Shown piece by piece: positions 1 to 23,497 of a stretch of DNA of 64,000 nucleotides. Source of the DNA: Sinotaia quadrata (lineage: Eukaryota; Mollusca; Gastropoda; Architaenioglossa; Viviparidae); the NCBI GenBank assembly GCA_028829895.1, contig CM054178.1, positions 25,908,201 through 25,972,200 on the forward strand, in the 5' to 3' direction. The notes beneath the pieces were generated by a model. The model searched no databases. It was not told where the DNA came from and was given only the letters and a program-made list of their open reading frames with translations. Position 1 is the stretch's first letter, and every line of letters begins with the position of its first letter. Both the position numbers and the translations under genes were made by a program.

Positions 1-150
1 CAGAGCCAAGCTTTCTCTCAAGTCTGTATTTATCATAAAAACCATGTGCCTTTACAGATCTCAGAGCCAAGCTTTCTCTCAAATTTGTATTTATCATAAA
101 AGTCCTTTGCCATTACAAATCTCAAAGTCAAGCTTTCTTTCAAGTTCGTA
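1..150. repeat. Minisatellite, 61-bp unit, cut by left edge
   Basis: Two full units and part of a third start at 1, 62 and 123, each opening with a CAGAGCCAAGCTTTCT-like sequence. The array probably continues to the left of the window. No gene is seen in it. Confidence 0.85.
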
Positions 151-1925
151 AGATATTTTCATAATACATGTAATTACATGAAAGAATTAAGGCTCATTAC
201 ACTCATCATAGGTACACAATCTATTTTTTAAAAAATATTTGCCAGTCAATGCATTCAGCAATTTCATCCATCCCAAAGCTGAATACTGCCTAGCAATCAG
301 AAAATACAATTATACGTTAATATTTAAAAAAAATTAAAAAATATCAACAGCAGAGTCAATTAATAGCTGATTGCTTTGCTCAGCAATTAAACTTTAATAT
401 AATATTAAAATATTTCTCTCTTATTCGAGTAGTTTGAATTAGGAATGTTCAATTTTATTTATATGTCTGTCTGTATGAAAAAATGGACTCAGTAACAGTG
501 ACATGCATGTAACAGATCAAGAAAGGACACAGTGACACATATGTAATAGATTAAGGGACAGTGATAGAGGTTTAACATATTAAGTAAGACACTGTGATAT
601 ATGCACAATATATACACAAAGAGACCTGAACAGAGTAAAATAAGACAAAACAAAACGATATTTAGGAAAGATGATTTAATGAAATGTTAAAACTCGTATT
701 AAATTCTAGTTTGACAAAATACTTAAATTAAAGTAATTATTTCACTTTTTAAAATACAGGTTGAACAGAATGAAGAAGGATAAAGCTGAATAATTAAACA
801 TAAGATATCCAAGAAACAATTCAATTCTATTTAACTTCAAAGTTTAGTTCATAATCAAAATCCTTTGAAGCATAAAAGAACTTTGGGAGCCATACATTTT
901 TGTATAAATACACAATAGCAAAACAGAAGTTCCTATTTCCTTCCTCCCCATACTTCTCTGTTTTCATGTGCAAGTGTTAGTAGTCCCACTGTCTCATTTC
1001 ATATAATTTTCAGTTGCTACACAAGTTAGATAAATAATGTTGTAATATTAAAATAAGAAAGTTTATTTATATAATTCTTATACAGCCTAATTTCATGTTA
1101 TCAATTCCAAACAATTTAATTACAGATTAAAATGACAAACCACTTTGAGCAAACCAAATTATTCCACATCTTTTCTATGGTCTGTCTCTTAATTTTAGCT
1201 AACAGGACCTTTTCCCCAGTATAATTAGAACACATTATGAAAACCTTTTACTGCATTTGAATCATTTTAATAATTACAATAATGCTCCTGAGCATTATAG
1301 TGGTGCTGTGTGATTTCTTATTAACAGCTCATTTCAGTATTTATATGTGGGACCAGTTTGGATGGATTGTTTTTGGTGAGCACTGTATCACTGTAGCTTT
1401 TTTCTCCTACTCATATTGAGAAGACTTACAATAGACAAGGGATACCATTTAGAAGAGTGTGAATATGTAATTGATTTGTCTCACCTCTCTCAAAATATAA
1501 GCAAATTGGGAACCGGATAGAACATTTTAATACATATTCCCATATATTTCTGTTTTATCACTTTATGGGCTTACCATTCTTCTTCCTTACAATGGCAGAC
1601 ATACTGGAACACGATCTTCACCCCCTTTGCATTAAATGGATGGTTCCTAAGTATATTCATATTCATAAAAGTACACATACAAAATCAGTTATTTAAGCTT
1701 GCACATACATGCAATTACATACTCATACCTCACAGAAACACCCAGTCATCTGCTCATACTTGTATACACTAACAGCACGTTCATAAATACCTATGCACAC
1801 TTACTATGCACATTAATACCATCCACCCATATACATATACACATACATACATAACAATCATGTTTGCAGACATCCTCCACACATGGCTAATCACTTCTAT
1901 TCACTCAAACACATCCAAATCAGGA
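151..1925. other. Intergenic AT-rich DNA downstream of NAA10
   Basis: I see no supportable gene here. Around 475-600 there is a degenerate repeat built on 'ggacacagtgacata'. The stretch from about 1660 to 1860 is rich in CATACA-type simple sequence. A short exon-like segment near 1590-1620 (minus strand) was considered but has no coding support. Confidence 0.6.
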
Positions 1926-1941
1926 TACAAAGATTGCAGTC

Positions 1942-1947
1942 TTTATT
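1942..1947 (-). terminator. NAA10 polyadenylation signal AATAAA
   Basis: On the minus strand a canonical AATAAA lies about 155 bases past the NAA10 stop codon at 2103-2105. Cleavage would be expected about 15-30 bases further on, giving a 3'UTR of roughly 175-190 bases. It is the first canonical signal after the stop. Confidence 0.75.
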
Positions 1948-2102
1948 GATTAAATATACCCACAAATTAAAGAAAACAACATAATTACTTTACAAGAATT
2001 TTGCCCTGATTTAAAAAACAAACATACATTAAAAAGGACAGTTTTACATTCCAGCATGGGCAAAACGTGGACAGAATAAAATAACAACAGCATACACTTC
2101 CT

Positions 2103-11905
<9,803 letters not shown>

Positions 11906-13490
11906 TTTCTATAACTTTTAGATTTACTGCATTTACTGTAAAGTGTAATACCACGTTCTCTACAACCTCCAAGTTTACGTCATGGGTCTATTTATCGTAT
12001 TAAACCGTAACTATCACGAGCACTGTTTCAACTTGTTTGTTTACAGAAGTTAGTTTCCAATATTTAGCACATCTTTCACATTTGTAAGCATGTATTTTTC
12101 TTTGTTGCAATTTTAAGTAAACAAAGTTTAACAATTTTACTGAGATGATAAGTATAGGTGAGGTGTGGAGCAGGCGTATTGTAATAGTGCAAGTTTTATA
12201 TAATTTTAATAAAGAGATGAAAGATATTTCCTTTCACTTGAGAATAATGTCCCTTACTACTATGTCAACAAATTAAATACAATATTGGTTTCCACGCATG
12301 CATTTCATAATACAGAATTTTTTTTACAGTATGTCGATTTTATAACTTCAAGGGGTATGTAATAATAATTTATTTGTTATTAGTAAAAATCACATAGATA
12401 AAGCAATATTTTATCTTGCATTCGACATTAATCGAAACCCAGCTGTCGTCTGCAACCCTCCTCCCCTAAAAACAAAACGTGAAACAAAAAAAAACAAAAC
12501 AAAACAAAACAAACAAAACAACCCACAACCCACAAAACCCTAACCAATCAAGAAAATATTAAATCGGTATAAGATGCTGATTAAATGTCAGATATCAAAT
12601 AGAATAGTATTTTATGCGCTTGCAAAATCGCCATTATTAACATAAAATGTAATGAATAGAGTATGATCAGTATCTCGAAGTGTCCCCTTTATCCCTCCCC
12701 CCCAACCTCCGACTACATAAGAATCTGGCATCAGTCAAACAACCATTCTAAACGTCAGATTAATTGCAGGGATGTAGCCGGTCGATTAGAACTAGGTGCT
12801 GCTGCTGTATTCATACCATCATTTGGAACAGGAAGAGCCGGATTAAGACTGAAAGTGAAACCATTTTGGTGTTTATCTGAAACAAATAGTAGGTGCTAAT
12901 TATGTTAAATGTTTGATTTAAAATAGCTTTTTGCTCGATTTTCTTATTGAGAAACACATGATTAGGTTATCAAAAGTTATTCTACAAATAATTATCAAAT
13001 AAAACTACTCATACAGTGATACATGCAGATCAAAATGGTTATATATAATTTATTAATTTATATCATCAACAATTAATATGAAAGTTTTCTGGCTCCCAGG
13101 TTTGGCTAGTGCCCTAAGCACATGGTTAGTGTGCTAACTGAGTAATCTGCCATTGGATACAGGCATCTAACTATGCAGGATCATATAAAGTGTACAAAAG
13201 TATAACAGAATGACTCAGATAAACTAATTTCTGGAAAACTACTGCACACTTTTGCATATTTTACTAATATTGTTTATGTTGACTTACATTTACTCTCACT
13301 ATTGTTCTGATAAAAACTAATTAAAATAAATTAATTAAAACTGTTTAATTTTATTATCTCACCTGAATTAATTTCATAATGCTGTCAATTTGTTTAACAC
13401 TGAAGACATAAAAAGTTTTGTTTGATTATTATTGTGCTATGCTTTTTAATTTCTACTTCTGATCACTTTATATTGTATTTATATTGCAGA
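11906..13490. promoter_or_regulatory. Shared head-to-head 5' region of NAA10 and the SLC37 gene
   Basis: The two start codons diverge (NAA10 at 11905 on minus, SLC37 at 13505 on plus), so about 1.6 kb must contain both promoters. Bases 11930-12060 are less AT-rich than the flanks and contain a cAMP-response-like TTACGTCA near 11973. The SLC37 start exon is preceded by a possible acceptor (ttatattgcag at 13480-13490), suggesting an upstream non-coding exon in this interval. Near 12480-12530 there is an A-rich simple repeat. No TATA box can be assigned with confidence. Confidence 0.5.
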
Positions 13491-13504
13491 CCTATTCCTA
13501 AACA

Positions 13505-16500
13505 ATGGACAGGTCCAATCTTTGTATTTGGCAAAGTGCAATTTTTATTCTTGGTTGGGTGGCCTATGCAACCACTTACTTTCTAAGAAAGCCTCTTGGA
13601 GTGGTAAGAAAAAAATCAGAAGATTTAACAAAATAACTTAGTTTTTGTGTGTTTAAAGAATTTAAATAATTATACTTTTAGTTCAGCACCTCTCTAACTT
13701 TTATATCGAAAGAAATTTGGAATTGTCATAAACATGATTATTGTCATTATCATTTTATATTTATTGCATACTTTAGACTGTAAAGCTAAAACATTATTTT
13801 CATTTTGTTTTGATTTCAGTTTAAGTTTAATAAAATAAAAATACTCCTGTACAATCATAGTACTAATACTATGAATACTATTACTTACTACTTTATACAC
13901 ATCATCGAAGGGTAAAAAAGTACAAAAGAAAGTATCCACGAACAATGTTTCTATTTTCTTTAGAAAGGATAACAAATGAATTTGGTAGCACTGTAAGCCA
14001 TGATCATTATGTCAAGAAACAATATTCTGAGTGGTTATCAGTAGTTGTTAGGGAGTTACATAATAACAGGTTTATTATTATTATTATTCTGTCTCTTTTC
14101 ACAACTTCTGTTTGACTGTCAGTGGTGATCCAAGTCTCGGAATCTTACCAACTAACCAAGATTCTGGGAGATCCAAGGTTTTACGGAAGATGTGGGCACT
14201 TCCGAGGAGTGCTGCTTTGAGTAGTGGAGCGAGTCTGTGGTTTCCAGGGAGTTTATTCAGGTAGCCTTCCAATTCAGATGTTATGTTCCCTAAGGCTCCT
14301 ATCACTATAGGTATCACTTCTGCTTTTACATTCCACAGTCTCTGAATTTCTAATCTGAGGTCTTGGTATTTTTCTATTTTTTCTCTTTCTTTTGTTTTTA
14401 TGTTTCTATCACTTGGAACAGTGACATCAATGATTGTTACTGTTCTGTTGGACTTATTGAGAACTACAATGTCTGGTCTTCGTGCAGGAATCACCCGATC
14501 TGTTCTTATCTCAAAGTCCCACAGTATTTTGACTTCTTCTGTTTCGGTGACTGCTTCTGGTTGGTGCATCCATGCTCTTTCTGGGGTTTTTATGCCATAG
14601 TTCTCACACAGATTTCTATGTATGTGTTTTGCCACTTCATTGTGTCGTTTGGTGTATTCTGTTCCAGCCAGAACCTGACATCCAGATAGTATGTGCTCTC
14701 TTGTCTCATCCATGGATCTTCAGAGTCTACATTTGGAATCATTTGAGATTTTCATGATTTTCGTTTTGTGTGATTTGGTGTTGAGTACTTGATCTTGTGC
14801 AGCTGTTAGGAGTGCTTCTGTTTATGATGATGATGATTAGATTTGGGGCTAATTTCTTTGAGCTTTGATAGAAAATCCTTCCTGCATTTTAAGCAAGAGA
14901 CTAAAGTCTTGCCTTTGTTTTTGTTTTACTGGTTTTAATTGATTCACATTTAACAGGTTAAATAAAATTAGTTGTATAGCATTTCAGTAAGTGTCCATAA
15001 CAATTAACATTATTGTAGATGAGATTTCAAAAACAAACTATGAAAAATAATTATTTGTAGAGGATGTACTATGTACTGTTTATCATTAAAGTGATAACCA
15101 TTGAATCAAGGTTTAAACTAACTTCTGCACAATACATCCAGTCATGAACCCTGACTAAGAATCAAAGAATTTCGCAAGTTATTTTTGATTATAAATTTGA
15201 CTCTTAATGTACAAATATAATTTCATAATATTTCTTTTAGTTACCTACCCAAAATAAAATAACCATTGAACTTGAAATAAAAATCAACAGGAAAACAAAG
15301 GGATGCAATTCTTTGATACTATATGTATATAATAAACTATTACTTTGTTCATGATTTGTATCTTGGGCTGGATTTACACAGTTACAGGCCCTAAGAAAGA
15401 AAGCAATTTTAAAGTCTTCTTTAGTTCCTCTATCTCTAACTAAGAGAGTATTTTGTATGTTTATGTGTTAATCCAGCAATGTTTATAAATTATATATTTA
15501 TAAATCTTAAACAAATTATAGTCCTTTATTGGATCTGATTTTTATTTTATTTGAGACTTTTCTTTGGGTTTTATTTTTCCAGAAATGTTTGTGAATGTTG
15601 TGTTTTGTTGCATATGCTAGTTTTAATAATTATATCAGTATTAACAATGTTAAAGAACATTTTTTTAAAATTTTCATGTTTTCTTAGATTAAAGCTGATC
15701 TTGAAAATGAATTGTCTTTAAGCAAAAGTTCTCTTGGATGGCTTGATATGGCCCTACTCCTACCATATGCTGTAATGCAGGTAAGTATTCCATTATATAA
15801 ACAAATTTTGTTTGTATAGTTAGTAGGAGAATAGTATTGCCAATAAATTGAAGAGAGATATTTAACTCAGAACACAAATACCGTGAATCCCTGCTTCCCA
15901 TTGGCTCTGCTTTTGATTAAATCACTTTATGATGGATTCTTTATAATAAAATAAGTTTCATTGTACAATAAAAAATGCACTTTATGATGGGCTTACAATT
16001 GTCACCAACTGGACCATGTGGATGAATATAGGGAGATGGAGTGATAGTGTCTCAGACAATAGCAGTGTTTGTAACATCTGGGCTATGTGTATGAAGGAAA
16101 AGATAATAGCCTCATTGCTTATGCTTCCTTCATTTGTAGTGGTATAATTACAACATTGTGTAAACTGATAACCATTCCCCTAAACAGTGCATTAAGAAGA
16201 GTAAAATTAAACAAGAAATAGTGAGGAAACATGGCCATGGTGGTAAAATGAGTGCATTGGTACTTAAGTATGATTTCTCCTAGTCAGCCATTTCTACTAT
16301 AGTTAACGCACAAACAAATCATTATTTTTTCAGCATTTTTCTTTTAGAGAGGGAAAAATTAGTTTAATTATGTGGCAAAAATGTCAAAATCTTCAGAAGT
16401 CTTGGAATAAATTACATTGAGACAGTATTTTACTCACTTTGTATTATATATTCATGGTATGATGGTGTCTCTAATGGATCAGTATTGTAAAGCAGGGGTC

Positions 16501-19500
16501 CACTGTATGTTCAGAGAGCAAGTTTAAATTTCAGTATTCATGACTTTTTCCTATTTGCATTTTGGAATTTGAATGTATACTCTTCATTGTAGGTTTCTTT
16601 GTTTATTTTCAGATATAATGTAGCTACAGTCAAGTTCTGGGTTACCAATGAGTTCCTTTGTTAAGGATATTCATAACCTTAATTTGTAAATAAATCAGAT
16701 TTATACAAATTTTGTTCTATTAGTGAATAGAGAGCATGAGATGAGTTAAAGTGGCATCTGTCATCTGCCCAAAGTGATGCCAAGCAGCATATATCTACAA
16801 TTCAACATCAGAACTAGTTTGCCCAGTTCATAAGTAAGGAATGGAAAATACTAAGGCAACATTTTAAAAACGTGTCTTAGGGACTTCTCTTTATTGTCAA
16901 ATTGTCATAACTCAAGACTGCCATAACTATATATATATAAAATTTGAAAGAAAAGTGGTTTTTTTTTTTGGTTGGTAACTGTTCTTTGAAACTGAACTAA
17001 ATAAAGCTATGGCTGGATGGGAGAAAGATAAAGCCCTAAAATTTGTAATGTTTCTATAAAGTCATTACTAAAGTTTGATTTTTTAAAAAAAAACTTATAT
17101 ATATGCAGTAAACAAACTATATTTATAAGAAACATTCAGAGTTAACATCAGGACACATGGATACCATAATAATTATCTCCGTGCTGTTATAAAATTTTAA
17201 GGCATTTATTTCTATCATTTAAATTGGATCATCTGCATTTGTAGCTCGACATTGAAAATTTGAGTCAACTTTTACAAGTAAGAAAGCTTTGACTTTTGAC
17301 TTACTGATATTATTAGGTTATCTTGGTGATAAATTGACTTTTTACTTACAGATATTATTAGGTTATCTTGGTGATAAATTGACTTTTTACTTACAGATAT
17401 TATTAGGTTTTCTTGGAGACAAATTTGGAACAAGGTGTACATTTGGAGTCTGTCTCATAATGTCAGGAATTTCTATGGTAAGATATTATTGGAGCTATGT
17501 GTGGAACATTAAATCAGAATGAAAAAATATTAATTTTATCGATTATGGAAGAAATGTATTTCTTGAAAGTTCTTTGTAAAACAAAAATTTGTGATAATGA
17601 AACTAATGTTCATACTAAGTCATTAGTAATAAGTTTAGATATATTTGATGGACTGAACCACAATCCCTGAATTACTGTACGGATGTTGATGACAATATTA
17701 TATTTGATAGACCTGAATCACAATCCCTGAATTACTGTAAGGATGTTGATGACAATATTATATTTGATGGACCTGAATCACAATCCCTGAATTACTGTAA
17801 GGATGTTGATGACGATATTATACTTGATGGACCTGAATCACAATCCCTGAATTACTGTACAGATGTTGATGACAATTCAGGGATTGTGATATTGTGATTC
17901 AGGTCCATCAAATATAATATTACTGTAAGGATGTTGATGACAATATTATAAGATGCATATCTTATTATTACTAATTAACAATAACATTAATTAGAAAAGA
18001 CAAATAAATTTAATGAAAACAGTTGTTTAGTTGTTGAGTGCACACATCAATAATTTCCTTATTAAATTTGCATTTTCTATAACTTGTTTTGACTTAGATT
18101 CATACCAGTGATGCTGAAAAACATAAGAATTTATGATGGAGGAATTAAGATAAGATAGGAAATAAAGTCACTAACAGTACTGTCAGTGACTCTTGGCTAT
18201 GTAATAAAGTAACTGATTTGCAAATGATGCTTTACAGTGTAAATAAAGTAATTGAACTGCTATTGATGCTTGGCTGTGAATAAAATCTGAAATGCTTATG
18301 GTACCCAGCTTTATGAATAAAGTAACTGAACTGCTAATGATGCTTGTCTGTGTTGCTACTAATTTTTGACTGTGTAAATGAAGTAACTCAATTGCTAATG
18401 ATTCTTGGCCTTGTGAATAAAGTAACTGAACTGTCAAGATATGTGGCTCTGTAAATAAAGTAACTGAACTGTCAAGATATTTGGCTGTGTAAATAAAGTA
18501 ACTCAACTGTCAAGATATTTGGCTGTGTAAATAAAGTAACTCAATTGTCAAGATATATGGATAGAGTAACAACTATTTAATTATTCTTGGCTTTGTGAAT
18601 AAAGAAGCTGAAAATCAAGATGCTTACTTTGTTAATACAGTAACTTGATTTTTTTGTTAGGTAAATAAAGTAACTGAACTGTTTATGATTCTTAGCTCTA
18701 TACATGAAATAACTGAGTTGTCTAGATGCTTGGCTGTGTCAATAAAGTAACAGAACTGTAATTAAGCTTTGCTGTGTCAATAAAGTAACAGAACTGCTAA
18801 TTAAGCTTTGCTGTGTCAATAAAGTAACAGAACTGCTAATTAAGCTTTGCTGTGTTTGTGGCATATCCACCACCTTCTCACATTTTTAAAAATAATAAAG
18901 GACAAGATTATCTTAATTCATAATAGTATTTTAAATATAATAATTACAATTTAAATAGTAATATTAGTTTTGACTTTGTTACTTTAAATCTTTATAAAGA
19001 GTGTTTCCAACTTGAAGCCCTGACATTTTAGTTAGAGTTTTATAATTCTTAGTTGAACTTGTCACTCGCTGTCACGGAAAAGGGGAATGGACTCACTGAG
19101 AAAAATTTTGGTTGTTTCTGTTTGCCAAATCATGTATGATTCTTCCTTTATTCATTTATCAGCTATCCGATTACTGCAAAATTTCATGTTAGTGTCACAT
19201 CACTGGATAAGTCTAAAAGCTTTCTAAATGTTAAGTTCAAAAGTGTAACTAACTAAAGTGTAACTAAGTTATACATGTCTAACAAACACCGCAGTATATT
19301 TCTTCACAGCGGCTCATAATTTAAGAGTTAGGTTGTTGCAGTTATTAATAAATCTATTAAAAAAAAATATGCATATAAAACAAAGGTTCAAATAGTTGGT
19401 TGGTACGTGTGTGATGGCTTTGATACTTTGTCTTAGTTGCAGCATACATTGAAAATGCAGTCTCGCAGAGATGTGCTCACAAATGGTACAGGCACTCAAA

Positions 19501-22500
19501 GAGGATAATGCATAACAGTGGCAGCAAAATGGGTACAAGAAAATTGTCATTTCTAACATTGAGTTTACAAGCAATTCTGTGCTGTACAATGTATTTTCTT
19601 ATATGAAATTCATGAGTTGTCAGGGTTCCAGAATTATTTTGGGGGTCCACAGCCTTTGAAGCCGAGGACCCCCCCAAAAAAAAAAAAAGCTCTCATGGAA
19701 CCCTAAGGTTCTGTGAAGCATAGGTTAGAAACCTCTGTGCTAGAGAGCCCTAACTTACTGACCCCAGCTAAGGAAGGCAGATCAACTCATCTATTACCTC
19801 CAATCTTTATGTGACTGACCAGCTAAAGAATAAACTTGCTCGTGTAATCATTACATCCAATTAAATTGGTACACATTGTTGACCCAGCTGAAAGAAAAGG
19901 CTCATCTCAACTACTGCATCTACTTGTCGTTGGTCTATGCTGAGTCATTTAACCATATATTCATTCCAGGATCCAGGGGATTGACCTGCCAATGCTGATA
20001 TTCAAGCTGAGGACTGATTCTCCTCAGATCCAGATAAGTTAAGACAAGAAACTCTCTAAAAGACATTAGCTTTGCCATAATATGTGTACTAAAACTCCTC
20101 ACCAATTGTGAAGACACTAAAGAGATTCATTTTATTTTGATTACTTAGATATTTACTTAACTGTTTCAAATTTTATTTTCTTCATTCTCTTTATTAAACT
20201 TCTTTAAAATTATAATTCTTGACACTCCATATATCGTCTCATTATGTCATGTGTGTATTAGTTATCGGGACTGCATTCACCACAGGAGTCTGGGGGCTTA
20301 GAGCTAGTTATTAATTATTACATGTTTACCCCTGGATTAGAGCTAGTTATTAATTATTACATGTTTACCCCTGGATTAGAGCTAGTTATTAATTATTACA
20401 TGTTTACCCCTGGATTAGAGCTAGTTATTAATTATTACATGTTTACCCCTGGACTAGATGGATTGTGATGCCTCATTCCTGTTGTGCATCCTTATGTTTG
20501 TTTATTATTTGTGCACGAGTGTCTGATGACGTTTCTTCTTACAAAACACATTCATTGATCTATTCTTTGGCTGCCAATGCTAATGAATGATTTTTTTCAG
20601 CAATTTCCATCATGAAAGTTTTGAATCATATGTGCATATTTTTTGCTTTGATTATATTACTGTTGCCACATCTATCTATTTATCTCTGTCTATCTGTCTG
20701 TCTTTCTATCTATCCATCCATCTAGAGGATGGCTGGATTGCCTTTGAAACCCTTTCCTTAGGACTATAGCTATTAAGAGTTTTTGAAGCTAATATACTTT
20801 TGTGTTACTTAAAATTAAAAGTGCAGTTTAAAATATTTTTCCTTCAGATATCCTTTGGTCATTGGAACAGTTTCTACATGTTCTTTGCTCTTTTGTTTCT
20901 CAATGGAACTGCTCAGGTAATTATATATTTAAGCAGTTTTACTTGTAGAGTGTATAGTAGAAGTTTATTGATCCTGACTAGATGGTAAATGAGACAAAGA
21001 TATCTGTTTTAAAATAACAATCTAGATAATGCAAAATAGGGGAAACCTGCAGACTGCTAAAATTAATTAAGAAAATATTGTAATTTCATACGGACCCTGC
21101 ATGCATTTCTAAATTCCTCTATGTTTCTTTATTGTAAATTGTCATGTGATTTTGTAAAACAGCATTCCTAGAACTTTGTGATATATGGCCCATGTGCTCC
21201 ACATGGTCTGTTAAAGTAAAGGTTTGCTATTTTAAGAGTTACATGTTTGTTCACAAGCAGTATTGATGAGCATGATTTAATGAGATTTCTTATTCTTTCA
21301 CACATTGCAGGCACAATGTTGGCCTAATTGTACAAAAGGATTATTATCATGGTTTTCAGAAGAGGTTCGAAATTCTATGTTTGGGGTTTTTGGCACCTGT
21401 GCCTTTGCAGGAGGGATTGTTGGAACAGTAATGACTGTAAGTTGTCACCTCTTCTTTTGACTAAATATATTCTAATTTTCCATATACATGCAATTTATAT
21501 TCAGACAACATGTTTTCTGGACAGTTTGAACAGAAGTTAAAGCAATGTATTCTTTTCTTTCTTTTTGACCTGTGTGAATTTCAAAATTCTTATTCATGAA
21601 ACCCTGTGTAATAGTTGTAGATTAATTTTCTGTCAAGTTAATATCAATTGGCAATATTTTATAGAATGATACCTTGTCTTTTAGGTCTACTTACAAGTAC
21701 ACTTTGGATGGAGAGCTGTTTATTTTTGGCCATCTGTTATAGTTGTAAGTATTGTATTGTCATCCCATGCTGAAAATTAATATATAAAAAAAATATTTGA
21801 GTTACTTTATACCATTTTATGTTTAATATTTTTATTTTATTTTTACATGTTTAAATAACAGTGTAAACATATGGCAGTCTTGTGTGCTTATATATATATA
21901 TTGTGACACCTCTCTGGGCACCCTTCACTTGTTATGATTATTTACTAAGTAACAACACATAACTAATTACAAGTGATTGAGAATCTTAATTTATAGTTAT
22001 TAATAATTATCCCACAAGACCAGCTCTGTCTCTCATTTTGGCAAATTATAAGGGTAACATAAAACTCTTTACACAATATAAGACATTTTACTGCTGCCTA
22101 TTGTTCTGAAGGTGGAAACTTCTTACTAAAGGAGTAATAAAAAAACATCTTTTATTTATATTTAATGAGCCCCACTCCACCTACTATTACTCCAACATAA
22201 GGTTTCAATATATATGCAAGAAGGTTAATAAATTTAACAATAAATTTATTAAATTAACAATCAAATATACAGCATATAAATATAATCAAAAATGCATTAA
22301 CATTAGATCACTTCACAACAATTTTCAATTACTGCTAGACAATCATTCAAGTACATAACTTTTCATTGATGGTGGCCATCACCAGCACATGTTCACAATC
22401 ATGGTTTGCAACAAGTCACTTTTTTTTTATTAGGTGATGGTACAACATACCCCTTTTTGGCATGTTAAACAACTGTTTCAGAAACTTTGATGCACTCACA

Positions 22501-23365
22501 AAGCACAACATGGAGAATCATCCAGAACTTCACATGCACTATCAAGTACGTCATGTGGAGTGTTCTAGAAACTTTTGTAAATTCTTGAGACCAAACTCAA
22601 GCCTCAATTTTTGCCTCATTAGCTATCGAATGGAATTCATAGGAATCAACTTACAGCAACATGTTTACTGATATGCTCCATGACAGCACTGGATTCACAC
22701 ACCATGTGATCCAGTAGAAGTCACTGTAGTCTGAAGCAGATCAAAGGAGAAAAGGGTGTGCTCCTTTCTGCAAAAATCCAATTAAGGCAGCACTAAATTT
22801 CAGGCATATTTCATCTCTAAACTCTTTTCTCTCTTACACACATTCTCAACTTACAAATCCTGCAACAATATTCATTAGCCAAAACATAGAATAAGAAATA
22901 TAGCAGTATAATGTACAATATATTCAAAAATGGTTCAGTTACATAAAGCATTCTCCAGTTCAAATCATTGATGAATAGCTAACGTATGAAATATTCTAAA
23001 TCCATTCTTTTTTTATCAGTCAGTTAACCTACCATAAGCTAACGATTGCCTTTATGATCTGTCTCATCAAAATCAAAGTGATTAGAATATAGGACTTTCT
23101 TCCCCACAAAATAACTCGTTCCATCCCAATTGGATGAATTTGTTATGAGCAAGTATGAGACTATTAGTCAGAAAAACTGCTCATCTATTTAAAACTGGTT
23201 TGGATCGTATCAGCAAGTTCTAGCATATTCACCATCTGAGTTGTTTACTCCAACTCTGACACTTTAAAAACATCATCATAAACAGTGCCTAAGGTCGTGT
23301 CACATTGACATTTAACGGTTTATATAACAATTAAGTTTAGAAATAAGGATAGACAAATTTACTCC

Positions 23366-23446
<81 letters not shown>

Positions 23447-23457
23447 GCGCACGCACG

Positions 23458-23497
<40 letters not shown>

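Noticed and set aside
1585..1625. Exon-like minus-strand piece with acceptor and GTAAGC donor
   Set aside because: Too short to judge, beyond the NAA10 polyadenylation signal, and not supported by a recognisable protein.
12663..12899. 78-codon plus-strand frame in the NAA10-SLC37 gap
   Set aside because: No family resemblance, and it lies where an untranslated first exon or promoter is expected.
14363..14757. Plus-strand open frames over the R2-like fragment
   Set aside because: They are shadows of the minus-strand endonuclease frame, which has clear family motifs.
19625..19740. Possible second hAT-like MITE (CAGGGTTCC start, paired G and C runs)
   Set aside because: The ends pair poorly and no 8-bp target duplication is seen.
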